Shown in pieces: positions 12,605 through 24,400 of a stretch of 64,000 bases of DNA; within the stretch, counting starts at the first letter, position 1; every line of letters starts with the position of its first letter. Source of the DNA: Phycomyces blakesleeanus NRRL 1555(-) (lineage: Eukaryota; Mucoromycota; Mucoromycetes; Mucorales; Phycomycetaceae). A model generated the notes under the pieces. The model was not told where the DNA came from and did not search any database. It saw only the letters and a program-made list of their open reading frames with translations. The translations under genes were made by a program, and so were the position numbers. The stretch covers positions 5,870 through 69,869 of the forward strand of contig NW_017265175.1 of the NCBI RefSeq assembly GCF_001638985.1, written 5' to 3'.

Positions 12605-13595
12605 ATGTTCTCAACCCCTCAACCTTACAATAAAAAGTGCTATTGCGCTGGATGTAGTCAGAACGAACTAGTCTATAGTTTTGTAGCCGGAAGAACTGCT
12701 CAGCGCCATAACAAAAGAGCAAGATTAGATGCTATAAGATGTGAAAGTGGTACGCAGTTTGTAGTATTATTCTATTATATTCTACTTTTTTTGTAGTTCA
12801 AAAAATAACATGTTTTAACAGAATCTTCTGCCCATAGAAATTCGATGGAGGTTGATGTTGAACGTAGGAAATATTTATTTAAATAAAAATAATAGAGCGT
12901 AATTATGTAACATATTCTAAATACAGCCATTTAAACATGTCAATCCAGAACCACGGAAGAAGAGTGTGGTCAGACCAACTTACTTGCTTGGGAAGGAACC
13001 CCAGTGTCTGACGATGAGAATGTTCCAGTTACGAATGAGGAGATTCACAACAGCAAAGACAATGGCGATGAAAACAAAGAAAACAATAATGAAGATGTTG
13101 TTAAGGTGGAGGTCGAGGAATTTGTTAATGAAGGTTGGTGTTGTGCTATGGAAGAAAGAAAAATTTGAAAAAAAGGGAGATGATTTTTTTTTTGGTTTTT
13201 TACAATAGATCCTTTTGCCCCCCCCGATATGCCTAAGAACCCAGTGCACAGGATCATTACTACTTTTGTGGTAATGTTAGCTCCCCGCTATGTGGCCAAC
13301 AAAGGCGCTGTCATCCTGATAAAGTTCATCAATAAGCTCTAGACAACTTACGAGAAGAATTTACAATTGCCATCGAACATTTCTGGCCTCAAACACGAAA
13401 CGGATTTTTCATCCATGAACAAAAGCGTTCATAAATATGTTTTGTGCCAGGATTGCCACAAGGTGTATGAGGAAAGTGCATTATGTTGGAATACAAACTC
13501 TTTTTGACGAGCATCCATGGGGGTCCAGGATTCGTGCAGTATCTCATTGCCCATTTTCAGTACTACCCAGAACAATACTGATACCTGGTATCGGC
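12605..13595 (+). pseudogene. Decayed Tnp2/Plavaka-type transposase, copy B (N-terminal part)
   Basis: Plus-strand relic matching the N-terminal region typical of this transposase class. A Cys motif 'KKCYCAGCSQNELVYS' is followed by 'RTAQRHNKRARLD' (from 12605). After an acidic linker come 'MPKNPVHRIITTFVVMLAP' and 'NKGAVILIKFINKL' (about 13230-13340), then 'LPSNISGLKHETDFSSMNK' and the CxxC block 'KYVLCQDCHKVYEESALC' (about 13370-13490). Stops interrupt it, for example after FINKL and after WNTNSF. Recognisable coding similarity ends at about 13593, exactly where the minus-strand acceptor-like sequence bordering the microexon-like array begins. As it contains only the head and copy A only the body and tail, and the order is reversed, they are two different insertions. 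Confidence 0.65.
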
Positions 13596-13770
13596 TGTAA
13601 AAAAAATTAGTAAATACAATTTTCAGTGAGAAAATTTTAAAAACCCCTCCTATGTCTTTAATCCTTAATAAAGAATAGAACCATGATAATTGACCTAAAC
13701 TACGAAGAGAAAAATAATAAGCAAATACAAGCATCATTCAAAGAAAAATGGGCAACTAAACAATGTATAC
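13595..13770 (-). other. Candidate terminal intron of the microexon-like array
   Basis: On the minus strand the lowest array unit ends GTTACAG|GTATAC (13771/13770). The next strong acceptor is TACTAAT, then T8, then ACAG (acceptor AG at 13595-13596). This is a textbook branch point, polypyrimidine tract and 3' splice site, giving a 176 nt intron. An open frame continues below it to a stop at 13429, antisense to the transposase relic. Whether it is used is inference. Confidence 0.4.
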
Positions 13771-16700
13771 CTGTAACATATGAATAAGAGTTAGACAATG
13801 ATCTTTGACACCAACTGTGAAATTATAAGTATTTATAACCATCAGTGAATAGATTCACAAAGAGACTTGTATACCTACGGCCCATGATGTAGAGCAGAGC
13901 CATAAATTTTGGACTTGGCGATTAAAAGACTAGACAAATAAAAGCGACAAGTATTAACTGCTTAAAGAGTCATGTATACATATAGCCCAAAATGGGCAGC
14001 GGAATATTGATCGTTCGCCCTGGTGGTAAATAGACTAAAAAAAGAAAGCCAACAATAAGTATATGTTCAAAAAGAAATATATACCTGTGATCATGAATAA
14101 ATACTCAAAACTTGATCGTTGGCTTAAAATATATAAAAAAAAAAAAGCTAGACAAAATAATAGTTGATAGCTAAATACTAAACGAGACATGTGTATCTCA
14201 TACCCTGGATGTATGGTGAAACCTTAATCGTTGGTTTTGACTATGTCAAGATAACTAAAAACAACAACCAGTAAGTAGATGCTCAATATATATATATATA
14301 TATATATATACTGGAGAACTTGGACGGGCAACAGAGGCTTTATAGTTTGGCTTTGACTGTGTAAACACTAGAATAATCTAATTGATAGTAAGAAAATATT
14401 TAAAGAGCTTTGTATACCTGAGGATTTTTATGGAGAGTGAAACCTTGATCGCTGGTCTTTGCCGTAAAAAGTATGGGAATATACAGCTTAAAGTAACTAA
14501 AGGCTCAAAGAGACTTGTATGTCTATGACTGTAGGAAAATGTCGGAATATTAATCGTTGGTCTTTACTATGAAAACACTAGAAAAATACACCTAATAGTA
14601 AGTAAATTCTCGGAAATATATATATACCTATGGTTGGAGATGTAGGTCAAAACCGTGACTGTTGACATGAGCTGTGAAGATTCTGGACATATAAAACAGG
14701 CTGTAAGTAAATGGTGTAATAAAGATGTATGCCTGTAGCCCTGGATGGAAATCGGACGCCTAATCGTTGGTATGAACTGTGAAATTACTAGAAAAATTAA
14801 AACTGATAGTAAGAACATATTCCAATAAAAAAAACCTTGTATGTCTATAAGCCTTGATGGAGACTAGAGCCGTGAGGGCTAGCATAGAATGTAAAAAAGA
14901 AAAAGAAAAAAAAAAGATTAAATAGATAGAATCAGTAGTAAAGTAATATTTAAATACACTTATATATCTAAGACGTTGAATTAATAGCAGGATCTTGATC
15001 GTTGACCAGGACTCTAAAAACGCTTGATAAATGTCATTGGCTGTAAAAAAGTAATCTAAGAATCTTATATACCTTTACCCAATAATGTTGAGTGGAAACT
15101 TGATAATGACCAAAGACTTGATCAATGGACTTGAATGTGCAAATGCCAGAGAAATTCAGTCGATATTAAAAAAAATCAAAGATACATGGATATCTTCAAC
15201 CCTTCCCGGAAAGCTGAAGCTTGATCGTTGGACTCGGATTTAAAACACTAATCAAATGTAATCGATAATAAATAAATGTTCAAAATAAACGGTGATACCT
15301 GTGGCTCATGGTTGAGAGTAGGAAATTTATCCCTTGACCTATATATTAAAAGCAATAGGCAATATCAGCCGGCAGTCCTAAAAGGGCAATTATACTTGAA
15401 TGTCTGTGAACCTGGGTGGAGACTAAACTCTTGAACCTTGGTGTGGACTATGGTATGACTAGATAAATATGATGGATGACAGAAAGATATTCAAAGGAGG
15501 GTGTACGCCTGTTACCTCGGCGAATAGCAGAAACTTGATCATCAGCGTTGACTGTAAAATTATTAGACAATTTCAACAAGCAATGATTAACTATTAAAAA
15601 AAAAGCATATATACCTTTTACCCTAGATGAGCAGCGGAATCCCAATTAGTAGCCTTGACTATGAAAAGACTAGACAAATATAGCAGACACCAAGCAAATG
15701 CTCAAAGAGGTATATATACCAGTAACCCTGCATGAACTATGGAATCTTGGGTGTTGGCCTCAATTGTGAAAAGACTACCGAACTAAAGCTGGTAATAGGT
15801 AAATACCCAAAGATACTGGTATACCTAACATCCAAGAAGGAGAGTGGCATCTTGATTGTTGGCCTTTTCTGTGAGTAGACTAAAGAAACACAATTGGCAG
15901 TAAGTAAATACTAAAAAGTGGCAGTATATCAGTGATTTTTGACGGGGATTTGAACCTTGACTGTTGAATTGAACTGTAAAAAGACTGCTTCAAACAGCTA
16001 TCAATATGTTAATGGGTAAAGAAAGCCACTTGTATCCCTGTAAATCTATGCGGAAATCGGGCTCTTGATCTTTGGTCTCGACTGTATAAAGTCTGAATAA
16101 AGCAACTAGTAGTAAGTAAATGCTTAAAAAGGCATGTATACCTTAACCCTATTTTTTGAAGTGCAACCTTGATTCTCGGCATGGACTGTCAAAGATTAAA
16201 AAGATTCAACCAGTGAAGAATAAATGCTAAAATGTGCGTGTGTACCTAGAACCTTGAATGGATAGAAAGAACATGATCATTTCGCCTTGACTATGTAAAC
16301 GCTAGGAAAATCTAATTTTTAGTAAATTGCTTAAAGATTCTTGTATACCTGCGACCTTTGATGTAGAGCTGAGCATTGAACGCTTGCTACGGAGAAGAAA
16401 GGGTTAGAACAAAACAACTGATAGTACCTAAAAAGTCAAAGAGACTTTTATACCTGTGAGCCCAAAAGAATATCAAAGCTTTGATCGTTGGCTTCGGCTG
16501 TAAAAACATTATGCAAATATATAGTAAGTAGATTTTTCGGCAGATTTGTATACCTGTCCCCCCCGGATAAACAACTCATATTAATTGTGGGCCTTTCCTG
16601 TAAAAAGACTAGAAAATATAATAGCTAGTAAGTAAAGGTTCACATAGTCATGTATACCTTTAATCCTTAATGGAGATTAAAAACCCGATTGCTGGCTTAA

Positions 16701-19700
16701 ACTATAAAAAAGCTAGACAGAATAATAAGTGATACGTGAGTACTAAATGAGACCTGTATACCTCGGGCACTAGGTAGATAGTAAAACTTTGGTAATTCAG
16801 TTTGACTAAATAAAAATTACTCGAAACAACAAGCAGTAAGTAAACGATCAGGTATGTACATATACTTGTTACCCTAGAGGACAGTAAACCTGGATCGATT
16901 GGCCTTGGCTGTGTAAAATTAAAAAATAATAATTAATTAATTAATAAATAGTAAAATAATACTTAAAAATATTTTTTAAACCTATGGCCTTAGATGGAGA
17001 GTAGATGCTTATTATTTAGCATAGACATTAATGAAATTAGAAAAATCAAACAAGCGTTATGCAAAGGCTAAAAGAGAATTGTATACCTGTAACCGTGGAT
17101 GAAGAAGAAATCCTTGTTCTTCGACCTGGGCGGTGAAAACACTAGACAAAAAAAAACAAGCGATAAGTAGAAACCCAAAGAAAAGTGTATACCTGTCATA
17201 CTGGATGGAGATCGAATCCTTGATGGTTGCCCTTGACAGTAAAAACAATAGACGGATAAAAAAAGCCAATAATCAACGGCCCAACGAAAAATATATATCT
17301 GCAAGTCTGGATGAATATCAAGTCCTAGTTCTTCGGCCTAAACCGTATAGGCACTAGACATATAAAACTAAAAGTTAGTAAAGACGCAAACATATTTGTA
17401 TACCTGTCACTCTGGATAGGGCTCGGATTCGGAATCATTGGCATAGACAGTAAAGGCACTTGACAAAAAAAAAGACACATTAAATAAAAGCACTTGTCAG
17501 ATTTGTATACCTGTAAAACTTGATGGAAACCGGATCCTTGAGTGTTGAATTTGACTGTAAAGTCACGAGAAAAAATACAGTTTGCAGCAAGTCAAAAATC
17601 AAAGAGATGTGTAACACTATATCCCAATATGGAGACCGGGTTCTTGCTCGTTACCCTTGACTGCAAGGACACTAGAGAAACAAAAACAATTATAAGTAAC
17701 GGCCCAATAACATTTTTATATCTGTAATTCTCGGCGGATACCAGATGATTGGTCGTTGGCCTTGACTTTAAGGACAATAGAAAATTAAAACCGACAGTAA
17801 GTAAAATCCCAAAGAGAAGTGTATACCTGTAACACTGGACGGATATAGGATCCATGATGGCTGGCTTGGACTGTGAAGCCAGTAGAGAAATAAAGCCAAC
17901 AGTAACTAAAGGCCGAACTAGATGTATATACCTGTCGCACTGGAAGGAAAACAAATTTTTCATTGTGTAGCCGGATCGTAAACACACTAGGCCAATACGA
18001 AAGAAAGCATGTAAAGACAGAGAGAAAAGTGTGTACCCCTAACCTTGATTTGAAATCAGATCTTTGATATTTAAACTTTAAGGAAAAAAAAACACTAGAA
18101 ATATATAAATGACAGTAAGTAAAAGCTCAAGAAGACTTGTTTACCTGTAGCCCAAATTTGAGTTTTGATCCTTGCTGTTTGGCCTGGAGAGTAAAAACAA
18201 TAGTCATATATACTTCTAGGCTAGTAATGGCCAAGAACGACTTGTATACCTTCCATAATGGATGTATATTTGATCATCGTTCTTTGCCATCAAAAGAAAG
18301 TATAAATAAAGAGTACAGTTTGTTTTAAGTAAAGGTTTAAAGGAAACTTGGTTAGCTATAACAATTCATGAAAATCGGATCCCGATAATTGCCGTGGATG
18401 AGTAGACACTAGAAATATATAAAATCCAATGAGTAATTGCTCATCGAGTTTTTGTATACCTATAGCCACGGACTGAATCCGGATCCGTGAAGCATGATCT
18501 TGGTGGATTCAACACTAGAAATAAATAAAGCCGAGTGTGATTGCTCATCGATTTTTGTTATATCTATAACCATATAACGGGAGATCAGCACCTTGAAGCT
18601 CGACCTGGATGGCCGGAGACTAGAACTAGATTAAAATAATGAGTATATGCCCATAATGCTTTTTATACCTATACCCATGGCGGGGAGATCGGAATCTTGA
18701 TGCTTGACCTGGATAGCTGGAGACTGGAGATATATTAAATCTAGTGAGTATATGCCCATAATGTTTTTTTATACCTATAACCATGGCGGGGAGACCAGAA
18801 CCTTGATGCTTGACCTGGACGACTGAACACAAGAAGTATATTACAGCTAGTGAGTATATGCCCATAATGTTGTTTTATACTTATGACCATGGAGGGGTGA
18901 TCAGGTCCTTGACGCTTGATCTGAATGGCTGGAGGCTAGAAATAAATATCAAAACTAGTGAGTAAATGACAATAACGATTTGTTATACCTATAACCATGG
19001 ACGGGTGATCGGAACCTTGATGCTTGACATGAATGACTGAACACTAGAAATATATTAAAGCTAGTGAGTATATGCCCATAATGTTTTTTTTATACCTATA
19101 ACCATGGCGGGGAGATCGGAATCTTGATGCTTGATCTGGATAGCTGGAGACTGGAGATATATTAAATCTAGTGAGTATATGCCCATAATGTTTTTTTATA
19201 CTTATAACCATTGACGGGCGATCGGAACCATGATGCTTGACCTGGATAGCTGAAAACTAGAAATATATTAAATCTAGTGAATATATGCCCATACCATTTT
19301 GTTATACCTATCACCATGCACGGGCGATCAGAATCTTGATGCTTGATTTGGATGGCTGGAGACTAGAACTAGATTAAAAAAATGAGTATATGCACATAAT
19401 GCTTTTTGTACTTATAACCATGGGCGGGCGATAGGGTCCTTGATGCTTGACCTGGATAACTGAACACTAGAAAAATATTAAAGCTAGTGAGTATAGGCCC
19501 ATAATGTTTTTATACCTATAATCTTTGACGGGCGATCAGAATCTTGATGCTTGACCTGGATGGCTGGAGACTAGAACTAGATTAAAAAAATGAGTATATG
19601 CACATAATGCTTTTTGTACTTATAACCATGGGCGGGCGATAGGGTCCTTGATGCTTGACCTGGATAACTGAACACTAGAAAAATATTAAAGCTAGTGAAT

Positions 19701-21263
19701 ATATGCCCATAACATTTTGTTATACCTACCACCATGGACGGGCGAGTAGAACCTTGATGCTTGACCTGGATGGCTGGAGACTTAAATAAATATAAAAACT
19801 AATAAGTATTTGCCCATAATGTTTTTATACCTATAACCATGGACGGGCAATCGGGTCCTTGACGCTTGACACGGATGGCTGGAGTCTTAAATAAATATAA
19901 AAACTAATGAGTATACGCTCATAATGTTTTTATACCTATAACCATGGACGGGCAATCGGGTCCTTGTCGCTTGACACGGATGGCTGGAGTTCACAAATAA
20001 ATATAAAAACTAGTCAATATATGCCCATAATGTTTTTTATACCTTTAACCATGGGCGGGCAATCGGAACCTTGACACTTGACCTAGATGGCTGAACACTA
20101 GTAATAGATAAAAGCATGCGAGTAAATGCGCATAATGTTTTGTTATACCTGTAAACATGGTTGGGAGATCGGAACCTGGACGCTTGACATGGATGGCTAA
20201 ACACTAGAAATATATTAAAACTAGTGAGTATATTCCCATAACGTTTTGTTATACCTATAACCATGGACGGGAGATCAGAATCCTGTTGATTGACCTGGAT
20301 GACGGAACACTAAAAACATAATAAAACCATTGAGTATATTTCCATAATGTTTTGTTATACCTAGAACCATGGCTGGAAGATCGCAACCTTGACGCCTGAC
20401 GTCGATGGCTGAACACTATAAATATATTATAACTAGTGAGTATATTCCCACAACGATTTGTTATACCTATAATCATGGACGGGAGATCAGAATCCTGTTG
20501 ATTGACCTGGATGACGGAACACTAAAAACATATTAAGACCAGTGAGTATATTTCCATAATGTTTTGTTATACCTATAACCTTGGCTGGAAGATCGCAACC
20601 TTGACGCCTGACATCGATGGCTGAACACTATAAATATATTATAACTAGTGAGTATATTCCCACAACGATTTGTTATACCTATACCCATTGCCGGGAAATC
20701 GGGTCCTTGACACTTGACCTGGATGGCTGACACTAGTAATAGATAAAAGCTAGTGAGTAAATGCGCATATGGTTTTGTTATACCTATGACCATAGCTGGG
20801 AGATCGGAACATTGATGCTTTTCCTGGATGGAATGGATACTACAAATATACAAAAACAAGTGAGTAACTGCTCATAGAGTTTTGATATACTTGATAACCG
20901 TGGACCTTGACCTGAACCTTGAAGCTTGACCTGGATGGAATGGATACTACAAATATACAAAAACAAGTGAGTAACTGCTCATAGAGTTTTGATATACCTG
21001 ATAACCGTGGGCTCTGATTGGATCCTTGATGCTTGACCTGGACGGAAGGCACTAGAAGCATACAAAAGACAATGAGCATATGCTCCTCGAGTCTTGGTGT
21101 ACCTGTGGCCCTGGATGGAAACCTGTTCTTGATTGCTTGACTTTGCCTGAAAAGTCCCTACAGAAATATCAAAGACAGTGAATGATTAATCAACGAGCCT
21201 TTATATACCTGTAGGCCTGGATGGAGATCTTATTTTTTATCGTTGACCTTGTTTGTCAAAAGA
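13771..21263 (-). repeat. Tandem array of about 71 exon/intron-like units (~106 bp)
   Basis: About 71 tandem units with mean period ~106 bp. Read on the minus strand each has a block of usually 55 nt beginning after TAG (mostly TTTGTCTAG or TTTCTAG) and ending AG before GTATA. It is followed by a ~50 nt AT-rich spacer containing TTTACTTACTG (a CTTAC branch-like motif) and a pyrimidine run. Of 14 blocks measured by eye nine are 55 nt, two are 54 and three are 56, while spacers vary more. The block is near 50% GC and the spacer near 30%. Two subfamilies exist: 13.8-18.4 kb (older, GTTGGCCTTGACTGT on +) and 18.4-21.1 kb (more homogeneous, GATGCTTGACCTGGATGG on +). About 10-15% of units have lost the donor GT (AGATATA, AGACATA). 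Either a giant microexon gene, its decaying remnant, or a satellite derived from one duplicated exon plus intron. Confidence 0.85.
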
Positions 21264-21313
21264 CTAGACAAATATAATCTTCACAATGTGTGTCTTTGAT
21301 GAATATCATATAC

Positions 21314-21442
21314 TCCTTGAATTATAGTAAGTCCTGTCAGTTTATCTCTTGTTTCTGAGCGTGAATAGGCTTTGGATGGATTGATGGTCAAACCAGTGTT
21401 GGACCTCAGTATTTCATTTTTGCTGTGTACTGGTTTTGACAT
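21314..21442 (-). CDS. Candidate ATG-bearing first exon upstream of the array
   Basis: A minus-strand ATG at 21442-21440 opens a frame of exactly 43 codons (129 nt) beginning 'MSKPVHSKNEILRSNTG' and ending '...LTIIQG'. It abuts a GTATAT donor at 21313. The interval from this donor to the first array block (top at 21263) is exactly 50 nt and ends TTTGTCTAG, the same size and acceptor as the array spacers. The first array block (21209-21263) carries an in-frame TAA. If it is skipped the next five blocks stay open in consecutive phase until a TAG at the end of block seven. No family recognised. The exon call rests on geometry only. Confidence 0.4.
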
Positions 21443-24400
21443 GTTGTCTTATATCTTGCTACTGACTGTTTTACATATGATAAAAGTCTGAGATTTGACT
21501 AGCAAAATGGATTTGTATTGGTCATGATTCGTCTTTAACGTCTATGTTGATTAAAGTAGTTTGTGAGAGAGCAGTAAAGAAGTGTATAAAGTATTAATGG
21601 TATGTGGAAGAGAGTTGTTTTGACGCGTTCTGTTTGGATAGGTGTTTTTTTTATAAAACTCATGACGTCTCAATCATGAGTTGCTGTTCTTTTTTATTAT
21701 TTTTATTATGATAGTTTGATAATATATTATAAAATTCGGGTTTTTTCTTATTCCTTTTTCGGTTTTCTTTTATCTTTTAGCCTTGACAACATGTATATAT
21801 TATTACTATTTTACTTCTTTATTTAATATTTATGCTTAAAATATTGGTTTTGGGTGTTAAAGAAGTATCACTTACATTCTGAAGGACGTGCTGTGCAGGC
21901 ACTCGTTTTACTTTTTGTTTTTTTCTTTTGCCTCTTTTTTTTTTTGGTTCGTTTTATGTCACATAAGGTCCGTGCTGTCCGTGCAACATCACATGTGTCA
22001 TGGGGCTTAGAGGAGCATAGTAGCAATAGTGGTCCAGACTTTACTTTAGCATGAAAACATTTAAATGATGTCTTCCGATTGGTGGACTATATGCATGTCA
22101 AATTATTCAGTTGCTATGGACCCCCATCCCCTTTTTTTATTCTACTTTCTGTTGTGATTCTGTTAACAAGGCTTATGCTTTTGAACAGCCACTTGTCGAG
22201 ACACTATATATGCCTCTGTGTTCATTTTAGCTGTACTACTGATATACAAAGTATTAATCGGCTAGACGTTTAACTACAATAAAGAAGTGTAAATTTGTGT
22301 TGATTATAAAGCTTTAATTAAAGTCTTGTGTATATTTATTTGTTTGTTTTCTTGTTTGTTTGTTTCACATGCTGTGACTTTATTAGTTTAAGAAGCACCC
22401 CCGAAAAAAATTGCTGCTTATATCTTTTCTTTTCTTTCGTGTGAAAGACTTCCATTTTTCTTCTAGCTTTTTCACCAGTGTCTTGAGTTAATAAACACAA
22501 AGTGTAGGAATACTTTCTTGAAATAAAAGTACTTTCAGTGCTTCAGTATGAAGGGATTGACAGCCTGACTATTGAAAGTCGTTGGTACCTCAAGTTAAAG
22601 CATCGTTCTTAGAGTAAAATAAAAGTAAAAAGAAGAACAGGGTCTAGCCTAGTGTTTGTCAATCGACCTTGGTTTGTACTACTTTATAAACCAATCATAA
22701 TCCAACTGAGAAATTAATACAGCATAACCCAACTGCCTGAAACACTTTACATTTATATGTGTTCAAATATACACCATTCTATCGATAATTATAATTATTT
22801 ATATAAGTTACATTATACACCATGAAAAAGTAGTGGTGCTTGCAATTGTGCTAGCCTGGTCACAGATAGATCAAGCTAGTAAAATGGCTATTACATATAT
22901 ATATAAATCACCTTTTAAAGGCTCTGCTTATTTACTATTTTTTTCTGTTATTGCTCAGACTGACTGACGGCACAATATGAAAGCAAAGAGACAATCTACT
23001 GCTACTGAACGTATAGGTTTTGTTTGGTTGGGAGCAAGACGCTATCGATTACTAATTATCGATTTATAGGATCTAGTGCTTTTGATATTTTGCGCTTGTA
23101 TACCAAACTCAACTGGATGAACAAATAAACTAAAGATGCGGCTATAATGACACCACAAAAGCGGCTCACTTTTACATATATTTTTTAAATTGAATTACTT
23201 GTCCAAGAAATAGTCATTTGGGTGTATGCCAACTAGTTTTTGTGGGTTAGGTATTTAATATATATCTTGCGTTCCTTTTATTTAGTGCTTAATACATAAA
23301 CGTCTTTTGGTTTCAACAACGGCCTTTATCTGCATCTTAATATAGCAAATGTGCGTGCTATTATTCAGTACGTCAAACCAAGTGCGGGGGCATGTTACTA
23401 TATAGGCGTAAGTATTCAAGCATTATGGTGTATTTGAAAATATTTGAACAACTATTACTGCAAAAATTTATTCTGTGAGCTTAAACAATAATATAACGTA
23501 TATTTTTTATATTTATTTAGATATATCAGAATATTTTTCTAGTCGGATTATTTGATTCTATAAACTTATTAATTTCATCTACCTTGGCCTGGACACTTCT
23601 TATATTAAGAGTTATTGTTACTATTGTTGTTATTCAAGATATCCTCTATAGCCCTTGCCTACAATGTAGATATCATAAGCGTAATTTTACTATATCTATT
23701 TGTAAGTATATATTTTTTGTGTAGCACTTTTGTCTGTCTTTTATAATTATCAATATTGTGTGTTAAAAAAAAAGGATAAATATTTTGATGTAAAGTCTCT
23801 GTCCTATTTGCGATCGCAAAAATCTCCTTTTTATAACATCAAAGTCCTTGTGCTTTTTTTTGTGTTCTTGTTTTGTAGACCATACACAATAAACAGCATT
23901 CCTAAATTCAATACGTTGCAATTCAGAATTTAAAAGTTGCTGGTTTCTTTTATGGTCTATAACAAACAAGCAATGAAACAGGCGCAAGACTTACGAATAA
24001 CTTTTATTTTCTGTTTCCCTAGATATCTACGTAATTGCCTCTTCAGATTTCGACAATGAACCCGATCCGGCACGACAGTACAATGTATACTTGAATGGGA
24101 AAAAATTGATATGTTTGGCTGCTACGATATATGGCTCTGCCAACCCGTTGAGGTAGAAGAAACTGAACAGCATGAATTGCGGCATGTTTTGCTTTATTTA
24201 AGGCCTCATTTTCAGCAACCAGCGAATCACCGCAGAATACCTAAATGCTTGCGGGTACGTGGTTGTGATTTTACACTCACGAAAATAAGACTGTCCACAA
24301 CCATCTCAACTGGCTTAAAACTATTTTTGTAATAGGCGCTATTCAGTATGTTCTCTTGATTGAATCCAAAATAATAAAGAAAAAAAAACTTAACTTTGAG

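Noticed and set aside
13771..21263. CRISPR array
   Set aside because: Units are contiguous and wholly repeated without unique spacers, the period is ~106 bp, and the host is clearly eukaryotic.
13771..21263. Plus-strand exon array using the AGTAAGTA motifs as donors
   Set aside because: The plus strand lacks a pyrimidine tract before any AG at a fixed place. The AGTAAGTA is more simply the complement of the TACTTAC branch-like element of the minus-strand spacers.
21281..21442. Minus-strand peptide 'TGLTINPSKAYSRSE' as a LINE reverse-transcriptase fragment
   Set aside because: Faintly like the region after the YADD box, but short and with no second motif. Its exact fit (ATG, 129 nt, donor, 50 nt intron) to the array geometry made the first-exon reading more economical.
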